From Chloranthus sessilifolius (lineage: Eukaryota > Streptophyta > Magnoliopsida > Chloranthales > Chloranthaceae), in contig CM037588.1 in assembly GCA_021018995.1 (NCBI GenBank), positions 142,783,725 through 142,847,724 of the forward strand: a stretch of DNA of 64,000 nucleotides, read 5' to 3'. The notes under the pieces were generated by a model, which was not told the origin of the DNA, made no database searches, and was given only the letters and a program-made list of their open reading frames with translations. This document shows positions 44,951 to 57,087 of the stretch, piece by piece; position 1 is the first letter of the stretch; every line of letters begins with the position of its first letter. The translations under genes were made by a program, and so were the position numbers.

Positions 44951-45089
44951 TAGATGAGCAGATTTTTGCTATAGAAATGAGTGTGCCTTGGTTTGCCAAC
45001 ATAGTAAACAATTTAGCTGCAGGTACAATCCCCCCACATTGGAATAAGGATGATAGGAATCTATTTTTCTCACAGATATGATATTATAT

Positions 45090-46235
45090 TTGGGAGGACC
45101 CTTACCTTTTTAAGTATTGTGCAAACCAGGTGGTAAGAAGATGTGTGCCTGAAACTGAATTTAAAAATATTCTGACCATGTGCCATGAACAGGCTTGCGG
45201 AGGCCATTTTAGTGGCAACAAAACTGCTGCAAAGGTGCTTCTATTGGCCCACTCTTTTCAAGGATGCCTTTCAGCATTGCAAAGCCTGTACTAGATGCCA
45301 ACAAATGGGGAGTATTTCCACACGAAACTCCATGCCGCTGCAGCCCATTCTTGTGGTTGAGCTTTTTGATATTTGAGGGATAGATTTTATGGGCCCTTTC
45401 CCTCCTTCCCATGGTTATAATTATATTCTTGTGGTTGTAACTATGTGTCCAAATGGGTTGAGGCCATAGCCATAAGAACTAATGATCACAATGTTGTCCT
45501 CAAATTTTTGAAGGACAATATTGTTTTGGCACCCCTAGAGCCATTATCAGTGATGGGGGGAGCCATTTCTGCAACAAACTGTTTGAGAACCTCCTTAGAA
45601 AGAACTCTGTGACACACAGAGTTGCCACCTCATACCACCCACAAACCAGTGGGCAGGTGGAGATTTCTAATAAAGAGATCAAACATATTTTGGAGAAAAC
45701 AGTGAGAGTGGATCGAAAGGATTGGTTTCTGAAGCTACCTGATGCCCTGTGGGCTTATAGAGCAGCCTATAAGACTCCCATTGGGATGTCTCCGTTCAGG
45801 CTGGTATATGGCAAGGCATGCCATTTACCAGTGGAGCTTGAGCACAGGGCATATTGGGCTATTAAAGCATTAAATACTGACTTAACTTCTGCTGGCAGTC
45901 AGAGAAAACTTCAGCTGTTTGAGCTGGAAGAGTTGAGGTTGGATGCTTATTCCAATGTGAGAATCTACAAGGAGAAAACCAAGGCTTTCTTCTACAAGTA
46001 GTTGATAAGAAAAGAGTTCATTGTTGGCAGCAAGGTATGGCTTTTCAACTATAAGCTAAATTTTTCTCAGGAAAATTAAGATCCAGATGGGAGGGACTCT
46101 ACATAGTTAAGCATGTACCCCATCTGGAATAGTTGAAATTAAGGATCCTAACGATGGCAGGATTATGAAAGTAAATGGTTAGAGGCTCAAAACTGTTGTT
46201 GAAACTATGGAGCCCATGATGACCACTTCCCTTTA
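45090..46235 (+). pseudogene. Athila integrase (fossil)
   Basis: A His/Cys zinc region (CHEQACGGHFSGNKTAAKV-like, then HCKACTRCQQMG at 45,275-45,310), a core with [20 protein letters not shown] and [18 protein letters not shown], and a C-terminal part. Inserts the DNA copy. Broken. Confidence 0.88.
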
Positions 46236-46469
46236 AGAACCTCCATTACTTGTATAGTATCTACCATAGTTGCTGTTTTGGTATTTTTATTACTGTTTAG
46301 CAGAGTCATTAGGGTTTAATATGTGCATGTACATATCATGTGTCCTTCATAGGCTGACTTGAGGCAGGACCTGTTTAATTTGACTGACAATTTGCCAAAT
46401 GGATGTGTAGCATGGTAGTGGGGAAGGATATAAGCCTATTTGAACTGAATTATACAGGTTATACTGGTG

Positions 46470-46795
46470 TATAATTGTCAGTCGATAGGATCGCTGAACT
46501 TGTCGATAGCTTCTAAGGGGTCTTTGGTTGTAATTCTCGATAGGTTCAGAGTACTTGTCGAGAGGTTTTTTGAACCTCTCGAAAAGATTTTTGCTGGCAC
46601 ATATAACCTGTCAAGGGGATGAATGGTGAATTCAAGGAACCTGGTGAAGGATGGGTGAACTTCTTGAAATGACACAGTTGGAAACCTAGACCCATCAACA
46701 GGATTGTGTGAACCTCTCGAGAGGTTCAATAGTGTTTCACTCCTCGACAGGTTGTACCAACCTGTCGACGCACTGCCCCCCAATCCCGTCGAAGC
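46470..46795. repeat. Internal palindromic word array of the Athila element
   Basis: Includes a perfect 16-base palindrome AACCTCTCGAGAGGTT near 46,713-46,728, plus CTCGATAGGTTC, TTGTCGAGAGGTT, AACCTCTCGAAA, CCTCGACAGGTTG and AACCTGTCGACG. This is the same word family as the Athila LTR array, but located between integrase and the 3' accessory ORF, about 2.5 kb from the LTR. Confidence 0.85.
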
Positions 46796-46841
46796 TCTTT
46801 TCCTCCGTGTATGAACATTAATTCCTCTTATCTCCCATTAC

Positions 46842-46849
46842 TATAAATA
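46842..46849 (+). promoter_or_regulatory. Internal TATA box before the Athila 3' accessory ORF
   Basis: ACTATAAATAAACC sits about 50 bases after the palindromic array and about 230 bases before an ATG at 47,083. This copies the order seen in the Athila LTR (array, then TATA) and suggests an internal promoter. Confidence 0.6.
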
Positions 46850-47082
46850 AACCACCATGCACTCCGCGGTACCAGTGCCCATATTATCGCACGACGTTCC
46901 ATACTTTCTGCAATCGACTCGCCACTTACCACCAATACCATTTTAGCAATTATGACTTGGGAAGATGAGAAAATTTGATATGACGATACGCATCCCACCT
47001 CCCACATTTTAAATACAAGCCTGGTTCACCTCCTTCGTAGTTGTTCACATTTAACCTCCTCAGTTCATCCCTATCCACAACC

Positions 47083-47530
47083 ATGGCGGATGACAAACCC
47101 ATTGAACTTCCAATAAAATTTGACCCAGTTTGGGGGACTCCACCGCCACATCCAGAACCTGACCCCTTACAGTTCCTGTGGGACGAGTATGAGGAAGTCC
47201 AAAGGATTTTGGCCAAGGAGGAGAAGAAAAAGAATAAAAGAAAGAAAAAGAAAAGGAAGATAGAACCATTTGCACCCTCCTCCCTCCCACCACCACCTGC
47301 TCAAATTCTGTCCCCCTAAGCCCTCTCATCCCCACTCCTGGCTTACAGTTCCTCTTCCAGCGGCAGCAGGTTGAGGATATCCTGAGCCAGGGGCACATTT
47401 TCTTTGGACGGGATGTTTTGTTCGAGGCCGTGGAAGTTGCTATCAGAGTCATATCTAAGTTAGATATGTCTAAGTTTTCTCCATTGTACATATTCTTTGG
47501 GTTTAAATACAATTTCTTTTTGTTCTGATT
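47083..47530 (+). pseudogene. Athila 3' accessory ORF (fossil)
   Basis: It begins MADDKPIELPIKFDPVWGT, continues with an acidic segment (LWDEYEEVQRILAKEE) and then a strongly basic run of Lys/Arg that looks like a nuclear-localisation signal. It ends in a second hydrophobic stretch in the following DNA. Athila elements often carry an env-like ORF here, but this one is short and has no clear signal peptide. It could instead be a nuclear, DNA- or RNA-binding protein. Not a recognised family. Confidence 0.45.
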
Positions 47531-49288
47531 CGTTTAGTTGATATGAATGTATAGTATTTATTTTCTTTCTTTTGTGTATCTCTATTTTTACCCTGCTGCA
47601 CACCCACATTTATCTTTGAATCAGTGAGGACATTGCTCCTTATAGGTTTGAGGGTGTGGCAAGGTATGCCAATGGATAGTTAATAGTAGTGCAGCAAGGT
47701 TCAATTGAAATTGAGAAAATAAAGTAAATTTCCACCTGAATTTTTTTTTTAGGAAAATAAAAACCTTTTAATATTGGAATATACAGCAGTTCTAACACTA
47801 TAATGAAGAAAATGTCTTATTCAAAAATTAGCACTTAGTGAACTTGAAAGGAGAGAAGATCTGTGAGGATACTCCCCAGAAAATTTGATGGAAGACCATA
47901 CCCAGTGAGAGCTAGGCCTGAGAAATTTTTTTCTTGAAGAGTGTCTTGGCAAATTTTTTCTGCTCTAAGGACTGATTGGATCTAGCTTTGATCACTAGAA
48001 GTTAGACAAATCCAAGTTAAAACAACTTGATAGCATTCTTGACATTGAGGACATGAAGTAAGGTCATTCCTTGGACATTTTCAGCTTAAAACACCCTTAT
48101 CCTTTGAACTGCCCTTGAAGCACATCATTTGAGCCTTGAAATCCAAGCTTTTCTTTGATAAAAACCAAAAAATTTGAACCTAAAACTTCAATGACCTGAT
48201 GTAGCCTGACCTTCACTCTGAGATTTCAGAAGGTAAAGGAAAAGGAATTGAAGAGGTTAGAGGAGCAAGGTTTGACAATTTGGTAAAAGAAGAAGAAAAC
48301 ACATGTGAAGGCAAGAGTGATGAATAATTGTGGCATGCCAGCTCATAAAAAAAAAAAAAAAAAAGAAAAAAAGAAAAAAAGAAAATCAAAACAAAAAGAA
48401 TAAGAAAGAGAAGTCATTTCATTGAAAGATTGAAATGAGGATTAGAAACTGATAACTTCAAATCTGAAAATTCAAGAAGTAGATGGAAAATGTACTGAAA
48501 TGAAGAAGGTGTTGTCTAGACCACCTCCTTACCTTACTGATTTCTCAATTTGCATCCTTTTTACCTCTTTATTCTATATAACTTCACCCTTAAGCCACAT
48601 TACAACCCAATAAAAAGACCATACTGATCTGAAATGGATTGAGTTGTCATGTGGAGACAAGGATTTGTCTGATCTATGGTGAAAAGAGTTAGAAAATTTT
48701 AGAAATTAGAGCAATGCCTATGCTCATGCTTGCAGTCCTATTTTAGGGTTGTAATTGCTCTTGAGCTGTGTGAACTGATGCACCCTTCTAGTTTCATTCT
48801 TAGTGACAACCTTGGTAAGCTTTGGGTCTGAAATTAAGTTTGTTGGGGGTTGTATCATAACAAAAATTCTCAATTTAATAGTTAGCTATGTATTAACTTT
48901 TGGATAAAATGCCTTGACATGAGCTGATTGATTGTGAAGGAATTGTAGTAAAATTTTAGTTTTTTTTTTTTTTAAATGTTGTGTTTTTTATAAGAATCTT
49001 CTGAACTTAAAGGAACAAGGTGTGGAATGAATTTTATTTTTGCTTAAATTTTGTTCTCAACATGCTGCATTAACATTAACTGAACCATTGGGGAAGTTTG
49101 TGGGTAACTTCACTGAAAACCCTCAGGAGACTTCACTCCTCCACTAGGGATCACCTAGGGGTTTAAAAGGCTTGATGCATATGCTGAATGCATCTGTGTT
49201 TCCTACAAAAGTGGCATTTTTTTATTTTCAATAATTGCTTCTACTTTCTCCTTTGCTCAAGGACTAGCAAAGCTTAGGTTTGGGGGTG
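47531..49288. other. Athila 3' non-coding region ending in the polypurine tract
   Basis: AT-rich DNA with an A tract at 48,346-48,400 and T tracts at 47,738 and 48,961. No gene recognised. AAGCTTAGGTTTGGGGGTG (49,270-49,288) immediately before the LTR is the polypurine tract. Confidence 0.7.
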
Positions 49289-51379
49289 TGTTAAGTAGTG
49301 AAAAATACCATTTTTCACCTCCTAACCTGACTTCTGTTGAACTCTTGAGCTGACTAATAAGGTATTTTAAGTATGTTTTGTAGATAAGCAATATAATCCA
49401 TCCTTAGTGTAGATATCCACCTAAAAAGGCCAAAGAAGCAATCTGCTCCTCATCATGTGTTCACAACAACCCAATGGCCTGTCAGTCACGCAATCAGAGC
49501 TTTATAAATTCATGAGAAGGTCATGGGATCAACAACGCATGCTTGAGACCAAGAACAGTTGCAAAAAAGACAGATTGAATCCACCAAGAGGTTGCTGAGT
49601 GTTAACGGATGGAAGATAGCACACCAAAGATAGGTGCCAGCTGAGGAAACTTAAGGCAGAAGCTGTCGAGAAGTTTTGAAGCTCAAATGCCAATCTGCCG
49701 AGAGGATCCATTAAACTATCGTAAGGTTTCAATTGCTTGTCGATTGGTTGTGCTTGTAGTAAAAGAATCCTGTCGACACCTTACCTAAAGGTGCAAGGGA
49801 AGTCGCGAGGTTCAACTGAACCTATCGAGCAGATCGAAAGAAGCTTTCGACAGGACCTTCCAGAACCTGTCGAGATGATCCCCAACCTGTCAAACACTTC
49901 ACCAAGTCGACAGGTTGATTGCAACCTATCGACAGGATTAACGAAGAACTGAACAGAAGGTATCGAGATCCACTTCCATCCTATTGAGATATGCCAATCC
50001 TATCGACGTGTGTACTTCAACTCAACGAGAGTTTTTCCAAACCTATCAAAATACAGAGCAAGAAGACTAAGAACCCGTCGAGAAGTTCCCTGAACCTCTC
50101 AACATTCGTTTTGGGAACTTCTCATGGCCCTTCATCAGCAGCTACAACTTTCAGATTTCGCGCACACGATCCAAGGCATGACAGCGACCCCTGAGAGGTA
50201 TTTTTGGTATTCAACTGAGCACGAGCGGGAACTCTAACTACCTCATATGTACTTGTCAATTGTGAACCAATAGGAAAAAAGCTTCTAGAAGAGGTATCAA
50301 CCACATCAGCATAACTTCATTATTCTTTTGAGTTTTGATTGGCTGAAATAGATCTGAGAAAAAGATATAAATAGAGGAGCAATCACATTGAAAATCATCT
50401 AGAAATTGAGAGAGCGAGAGCCAAGTTTGAATTTATTTTCCCTCCAATTTGTCCCTCTTTCCCCTCTTCTTCTTCCTTGCTTTTAGCCAATTATGGTTGG
50501 CTAAAACTTCTCCAGTAGCTAGGGTGAGGTTACGAGCTGTAATTAAGAGTTTCAGAGGCTTTGTAAGGGACAAAGGGAATGGATGCTGCACAGATTATAG
50601 ATATGAGCACAACATTATAAGTAGTGACATTACAATGGAATTGTGGGATTTAGAGTTAATTCTAAGCTATACTTCATTTATTCGTATTTGATTTCCCTAG
50701 TTTGGATACTCCTGTGGGCTAGCCAAAAATGGGGAGCTTGTAGCCTGGCATTCACAGCATCTACAATGGTTAACCTATTCTAATCAAGACCATTGACTGG
50801 AGACAATCTCTAGGATGATCTATGACCATTCAAGTGGACAGGTCATAGCCTTAGGATTGCTCTGATTCTCTGGTTAAGATTAGATCCTTATATCATGCAT
50901 CTGCAGGGGTCAAACTTGGGGAGCTTGTAGCCAGATGAAGGATTGTTGCAGATCTGATCTAAGCATTACCTTTGATTCATTTAGTTTTCAGTGAAATACT
51001 AAATCCCTAGCTGCTGCTCTCCATCCTTTGATTTTTAATCCATTTTCCTTCACTCTGTGCTTTCTTAAAATCTAGATTAACTGCATTTGATTTCTGTAGT
51101 TCGTAGTGACAAAAACCCAAAACCTCTCCTCTTTCTTGTTTTAGTGTAGGTTAAATTAAGATAGAGTGCCAGATCTATTATAGATATGATGATTTATCAT
51201 AATTTATTCACATTTCCCTGTGGACATACCCTTACTTACCTATCAAAACTTGTTACAACAGCCCTGTATCTTGCAGGTATAGGAGATTGTAGTTGTGCTG
51301 AATTCACCCCTTATTTTAATTTGATTTTATTTTGCTTTTACCATTACACAATAAATCAGCACACTCGATTTCCCCAACA
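49289..51379 (+). repeat. 3' LTR of the Athila element
   Basis: TGTTAAG...CCCCAACA, 2,091 bp, about 7% from the 5' LTR over the part counted. Palindromic array at 49,660-50,105; TATA box at 50,366. Followed by AGCAT, the partner of GGCAT at the left end. Confidence 0.92.
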
Positions 51380-51384
51380 AGCAT

Positions 51385-54247
51385 CAATAGCGCAAGGATC
51401 TTCACATGTTGCATCATCCACTCCAGTTGAGTCATGAGCACGGTGTGGCAAAGCACACAAAGTGGAAGAATGAAGGCAGACCTCAAGCGCTTGCTTCAAA
51501 TGTGGCAAGATTAGACATCTGATAAGAGATTGTCCTGAAGCAAAGAGAGAAAGGACGACATCCGCATCTACTCAAAAGCCCTTTCGACCTATCGTTTAGG
51601 GTTGAGCCTATGCTGTTTCAGCACAAGATGATCAAACATCAAACGACGTTATCCAAGGTATAATTATTCATTGAATGTCAATTCTAACTTTAGTTTCAAT
51701 TGACGAATTTCCATACGAATTGTCGTTAATTATTAGGCTTCATGAACACCACCACACTACTTTATGTACACTTGACTGAATAGCATGCATGAAACTTAGG
51801 TACCTTATATATATGCCAACAGAGTGACATATGCTACCACAAAGCACATGTTTTGATAGATCCAGGATCTATATACTCCTTCGTGACTTCGCAATTCGTA
51901 GACAAATTGAGTATCACTCCTGAGCCCTTTGATTTCATCTTAGCGGTGTTAGTCCCTATGGGAAATTTGGTGAGCACGAAAACAATTTGCCAATCGGTTA
52001 TCATCTTGATTGAATACCGCAAAATGATGGCTGATTTAATTCTGTTAGATATGTAAGGATTCGACGTGATCCTTGGAATGGATTGGTTGCCCACTTATCA
52101 TGCAAGCATAGATTGTTGTCAGAAGGTTGTGATTTTCTGCCCTCTAAAAGGAAAATCCTTTTGATTTTATGGCTTTAAGTCTAGTGTCACACCACTCATC
52201 TCCGCAATTCAAACGTCTGATGAGGAAGGGATGTAGTGGATACCTTACATTCTTACTAGAGCAACGGGAAGAGAATAACAATATTACTGACATTCCCATT
52301 ATATGCGAGTTTCCGAATGTGTTTCTTGAAGAGTTACTAGGATTACCGCCCAATTGGGAAGTCGAGTTTGCAATAGATTTAGCTCCAGACACAGAACTGA
52401 TATTGAAGGCACCATACCGCATGGCTCCGACTGAACTGAAGGAGTTGAAGGAACAACTGCAAGAACTCTTGGGTAAAGGATTCATAAGACCAAGTGTTTT
52501 TTCTTGGGGAGCACCGGTTCTATTCGTCAAGAAGAAAGACAGATTGATGAGACTGTGTATCGACTATCGTCAGTTGAACAAGCTAACGATCAAGAACCGA
52601 TATCCACTCCCACGAATTGATGATCTTTTCGACCAGCTACAAGGAGCAAAGTTCTTTTTGAAGATAGACTTGAGATTCGGTTATCACTAGTTGAGGGTTA
52701 AAGCCAAAGACGTTTAGAAAACTGCATTCCGCATCAGATATGGACACTACGAGTTTTTAGTGATGCCCCTCGGCTTAATTAATGCACTGACATCATTCAT
52801 GAATCTCATGAACAGGGTGTTTCAACCACTCCTCGATAAATGTGTGGTCATCTTCGTAGATGATATTCTCGTCTACTCGAAGTCAAGGGAAGAGCATGAG
52901 CAACACTTACGGACCGCTTTTTAGATACACCGCGGCCATCAACTCTACGCGAAACTGAGCAAATGCAAGTTTTGGCTGGAACGAGTCAGTTTCTTAGGAC
53001 ATGTTATATCAGAAGCAGGCATCACAGTAGATCCAGCAAAGATCGAATCCAATGTGAAATGGGAACAATTGAAGATCGTGACAGAAATTCGTAGTTTTCT
53101 CGGTCTGGCTGGATATTATAGGAGATTTGTGGAGGGCTTCTTCAAGATTTCAAGACCGCTCACGTAACTCACAAGGAAAAATGTAAAGTTTAAATGGACT
53201 GAATTGTGTGAGAAAAGTTTTAAGAGCTCAAGAGTAGGCTAACCTCCGCACCAATACTTACTATACCTTCAGGCAGTGGAGGATTTGCGGTATTGAGCGC
53301 TGCGTCACACAGTGGCATACAATGAGCAAGCTTGCAGAAATGTACCTCAAAGAGATCGTCAGATTACATGGTATCCCTGTGAACATTGTTTCAGATAGAG
53401 ACCCGTTGTTCACATCAAAGTTTTGGCAACGCTTTCAAGAATGAATGGGCTCGAGGTTAGATTTTAGCTCCGCATTTCACTCGGAGACAGATGGACAAAT
53501 CTAAAGGGTAAATCAAATCATTGAAGATATGCTTCAGACTTGTATACTAGATTTTTAAGGGTCATGGGATAAACATCTACTCCTGATCGAGTTTGCTTAT
53601 AATAACCGTTATCAGGTGAGCATCGGAATGGCTCCATACGAGGCATTGTACGGGCGAAGATGCAAGTCTCCACTTAACTGGGAAGAAATCAAAGAGAAGT
53701 TAATATTGGGTCCAAAAATCATTGAGAGCACGACTAAGTAATACGTATGATTCATGAAAGATTAAATGTCATACAAAGCCGACAAAAGAGCTATGCCGAC
53801 CTGAAAAGAACGAGCGTCGAGTTTTAGATCGGAGATAATGTATTCATCAAGATTTCACCTACGAATGGCGTAATGCATTTTGGAAAGTGCGGAAGACTAA
53901 ACCCGCGCTACGTAGGACCGTTTGGGATATTGGGTCGGGTAGGTGAAGTTGCATACAGCATTGCTCTACCACCACAACTTTTGAGCATGCACAATATGTT
54001 TCATGTATCCATGTTGATAAAGTACGTGAAGCACACAACTCATGTCTTGGACTATCAACCGATTAAACTTTAAGAGGATTTGACCGTCAGGGAAGAGCCA
54101 GTACAAATCTTCGACTAGAAAGAGCAAGTGCTACGTATCAAGCGGATTTCGCTAGTACTCATCAGGTGGTGGAACCTTTCGCCAAAGGAAGCCACCTAGG
54201 AACGTGAGTTGGATATAAGCGATGCATATCTGCAACTTTTTGAATGA
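51385..54247 (+). pseudogene. Tekay-A gag end, protease, RT, integrase and chromodomain (fossil)
   Basis: A CCHC knuckle (CFKCGKIRHLIRDC) is near 51,490. The protease is near 51,850-52,160 (VLIDPGSIYSFVTSQFV, ILGMDWL). RT occupies 52,290-53,160 ([57 protein letters not shown]). Integrase covers 53,320-53,760 ([40 protein letters not shown]), a GPF/Tekay end 53,850-54,070, and a chromodomain-like tail runs to 54,247. Much broken and internally incomplete. Confidence 0.85.
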
Positions 54248-54734
54248 CGCATGAAGCTTTTATGGAAGAAAACTAGTTGCTCTAGCGGTTTACAATGATA
54301 GGAAGTTTTGAATATTGTAATATTGAATGTAGAGAACATAGAAGCAAAATATCTAGTTCGTTATCCAAAGCTGTTATAGCATTTACAATCGAGGATTTTA
54401 GCCATGAACTGGTACTCGAAGTTAGATTTGTAAATGTTTAGGGCTTTAATCACATAAGTAGTGTGATTAATTTTAGGCAAGTTATGGATCCTTGATGTCC
54501 TAGTTTGGTTGGTGAGCTTTCCATGTAAATTCTGTCGTGAACTAGCACCATGCATGAGAAATTCGCATGCATAAAAAATTCTTACATATCGTCTTAATTT
54601 GACGATTGAAAATTATAATTTTTGATTCAATACAATGTGAACGAGTGCATGAATGGTGATATTAGGTTTGAAAGCAAGTGATGGTGGAAAAGTTAAAAAA
54701 GGTAGAGCAGTCCTAAAAGTTTTATGAAGAAACC
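54248..54734. other. Non-coding stretch after Tekay-A pol
   Basis: AT-rich, no gene or LTR recognised. It leads into the palindromic array. Confidence 0.5.
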
Positions 54735-54875
54735 GCTTGCGCGATTTCTTCAGAAACCCAGCACAAAGAGTTCTGGGAAAATTCGCCCGCGCTACTTATT
54801 GCTCGCGTGATTTTTTCTTGCGACCATTTGTAATTTACAATTCGCCCACGCGAATTTTCTTATCACTCTCGCAAA
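54735..54875. repeat. Internal palindromic word array of Tekay-A
   Basis: GCTTGCGCGATTTCTTC, AAAATTCGCCCGCGC, TGCTCGCGTGATTTT, ATTCGCCCACGCGAATTT and TCTCGCAAATTTC at about 20-35 base spacing. TTCTGGGAAAATTCGC at 54,770 is the reverse complement, bar one base, of GCGAATTTCCCAGAA in the Tekay-A LTR (12,711-12,725). Confidence 0.75.
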
Positions 54876-54883
54876 TTTCTAAA

Positions 54884-54890
54884 TATAAAT
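54884..54890 (+). promoter_or_regulatory. Internal TATA box before the Tekay-A 3' ORF
   Basis: CTAAATATAAATGGGC lies directly after the array, with a pyrimidine-rich leader following and an ATG at 55,095. Confidence 0.55.
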
Positions 54891-55094
54891 GGGCTCCACA
54901 CCCATTTCTTTCATTTTCCTGAGAAGTCTAAGCGATAAATAGGGTTTTCTTCTTCTCCGTGAGAACTTGTCATTCTTCCTCGGATTCGGGCACGTCCTTC
55001 ATCGGTGAGGTATTCTTTTCAATTCTTCATCACGCCAAAAGCAAGTTTTACTTTTGAGTTTAAACTTTCCTTTAAGTATTTGAAATCTTAGCAA

Positions 55095-56280
55095 ATGGGT
55101 CCTAAAAAGAAGCTCGCTTTGAAGAACCCAACTTCGAAAGCTAAGGTTTCTATGAAACCGAAAGTAGACCCTCCTCCCCCTATACGGAAACAACCTTTCG
55201 AGTTGTGGGAAGCTAAGGTATTTGAAACAGAATGGTTGTTCCATGTCGACCTACTCCGAGATGAACAAACCACTCGATGGATGATCGACTATCTTATCGC
55301 AGCCGAGATGAAAGCCCTACTTGCACCTTTCCATGAATACTACTGCCAAGGTTGGTAAAGCTGTTTTACCAGAACCTATATTTGGGTGAGGAAGATGGAA
55401 AAATGTACACCAAGATTGACAGTCGAACCTTCAGATTCGACCTTTAACATCTCGACTACTATGGGATGTTCATCGATATTTATCAATAATAGAGGTCTGT
55501 CACCCCCAAACCGTCGTGAGGTATCATATCATCAGATCATTGTAAACATGACCCAAGGGAAGCATGGATCTAGACAGTCAGTAAGAAGATCACAGTTTTA
55601 GGCCTAAATGTGGCCATTAGGCATAGTTTTCTGAAAGAACCTCTACCCATTAAGAACAGGAGAGGGTCGACATCTTTCTCCAAGCCTTTTTTTCAGCTTT
55701 TGAAGAAAAATGGTTTAATGCACCGGCAGTGGTTTGGGACGGGATAATTTATGCTTGTAATCAAGCAGTAGACTCCAGGAAGTAGCCTTTGATGGTAATA
55801 CCTTATTCCCGGTTGATATATAACTCGAATGATCAAAGAGTATGAAGATCATTAAGAAGATGAAGAATATGAGATTTGACCAGATGAATAAAAATTTACT
55901 GATAATACCAAGAGATACAAGTTGGAAGATTGGAATCTAATTCTCACAAGTTTGAGGGCCAATGTGAAAAGCTGGTAGTTGTAGGATATCGTGAGGCGTG
56001 CACAACAAGAACCCCACTAGAATAAGAACCATAACAACCTGAATAGGCAGCCCAACATCAGATGCCCCCACTGGGACAAGTTCCAGCTCAGCCACCTATC
56101 GCACCACATAGAAACGTGCCCCTCAGAAAGGAATTCGAGAGGAGAATGGACAGAAATGAACAAATGCTCAGACAAGTATCACAACGGTGCAGAGAAATGC
56201 AGTAGCAACTGAACTTCCATGAGGCCTTGCAAACAGACATGATGTGTTACATGTACCTGACTACCTATTCTTAGTGCATC
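55095..56280 (+). pseudogene. 3' accessory ORF region, probably of Tekay-A (fossil)
   Basis: It starts MGPKKKLALKNPTSKAKVS, a basic, possibly nuclear-targeted end. Next come KQPFELWEAKVFETEWLF and TTRWMIDYLIAAEMKALL, and much later an acidic stretch (EYEDH...EDEEYE) and a polar end (KEFERRMDRNEQMLRQVSQ). The layout resembles 'putative plant transposon protein' ORFs, a family found in many plant retroelements; this is a resemblance of style and segments, not a firm match. Badly broken. Confidence 0.4.
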
Positions 56281-57087
56281 GCAATAGCAATGCACTTACA
56301 ATCGAATTAACCCTAAAATTCAATGTAATCGTTTCGATAAGCGCCTGCGCTTCAACTACCTATTGAAGACAAACTGCTTCGATAAGCGTGCCCGACACGA
56401 AAATCAAGAAAAATTAAAAATAATTAAATTAATATTATTGAATATAATATTAATCCATAATTAGGCAAAGTCATATGTGACTTCTTACGAAAATCCAAGT
56501 TGCGTCTGATGTGTGATGAGGCGTGGTACGCCAGAGAAGTCGTGTGTGTGCTCCACACCGGAGCTTAAGTTAAGGTAAAACAGAAATATCAAAGATATTT
56601 CTGTTTCTTAGCTTATAAGAGAAGGAAGAAGGTTGGGATACATGTCTTGCATCCCCTTCTTCTTTTCCCTGAAAAAAATCGGTAGTTAGGTAATGGTTTG
56701 GGTGGTTGCTTTGAGAAACCACAGTTAGAAGAAATATTTGGTCGAGATTACGTGATTCGAAAGCATGGGACCAATGTCGGTACATCGTATTTATTCTGCA
56801 AGGTGGTGTGCTGTCGCTACGTGTTGAAGTGGAGCCACAGATTTGCTATTCTAAGTTGTGAGGACTACAAATCCTCTATACCGGATCTGAAACCCTCTTC
56901 GGATCGCTTTGTCGAATCTCGCAAGGGACTTTAAATAGGTAACTTTGAGATTAAAAAAAGGGGTGGAGGTTAAGCCTCATAAATGTGTAAAATAGATGTG
57001 TGTGAATGGTTGTTAGAAACCATTAAAGATCAATGGTGAAAATAGGTCAAAACAAGTGACCGCCATTAATGACAGAAAACTGTCATT

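Larger units (their letters stand above)
15176..51379 (+). mobile_element. Athila-type Ty3/gypsy element fossil, host of the Ogre insertion
   Basis: LTRs are 15,176-17,260 (2,085 bp) and 49,289-51,379 (2,091 bp). The target duplication is GGCAT (15,171-15,175) against AGCAT (51,380-51,384). An Asp-tRNA-type primer site TGGCTCCGCTGCCGGGGA lies at 17,267-17,284. Order: gag, [Ogre insertion], protease, RT, RNase H, integrase, 3' accessory module, polypurine tract. Without the insertion it is about 13.1 kb, a normal Athila size. About 24 differences were counted in the first 330 LTR bases (about 7%), which suggests some millions of years. Broken in roughly fifteen places. Confidence 0.9.
11625..56323 (+). 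mobile_element. Tekay-A: Ty3/gypsy chromovirus fossil, split by the Athila element
   Basis: The parts are a 5' LTR (11,625-14,152), a decayed primer site, the start of gag (14,255-15,175), then after the 36-kb insertion the zinc knuckle, protease, RT, integrase and chromodomain (51,385-54,247), and a 3' accessory module (54,735-56,280). Lineage: the end of integrase carries the Tekay/Del hallmark (NPRYVGPFGILGRVGEVAY, then HNMFHVSML, then HVLDYQPI) followed by a chromodomain-like tail. No 3' LTR was found before Tekay-B begins, so the right boundary is provisional. It is broken in roughly twenty places and internally incomplete. It is the oldest element in the nest, since it must predate Athila and Ogre. 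Confidence 0.8.

Noticed and set aside
54248-56323. Tekay-A 3' LTR
   Set aside because: No TGTAACATCCCC start or stem-loop is found in this interval; the similarity to the LTR is limited to the palindromic word region.
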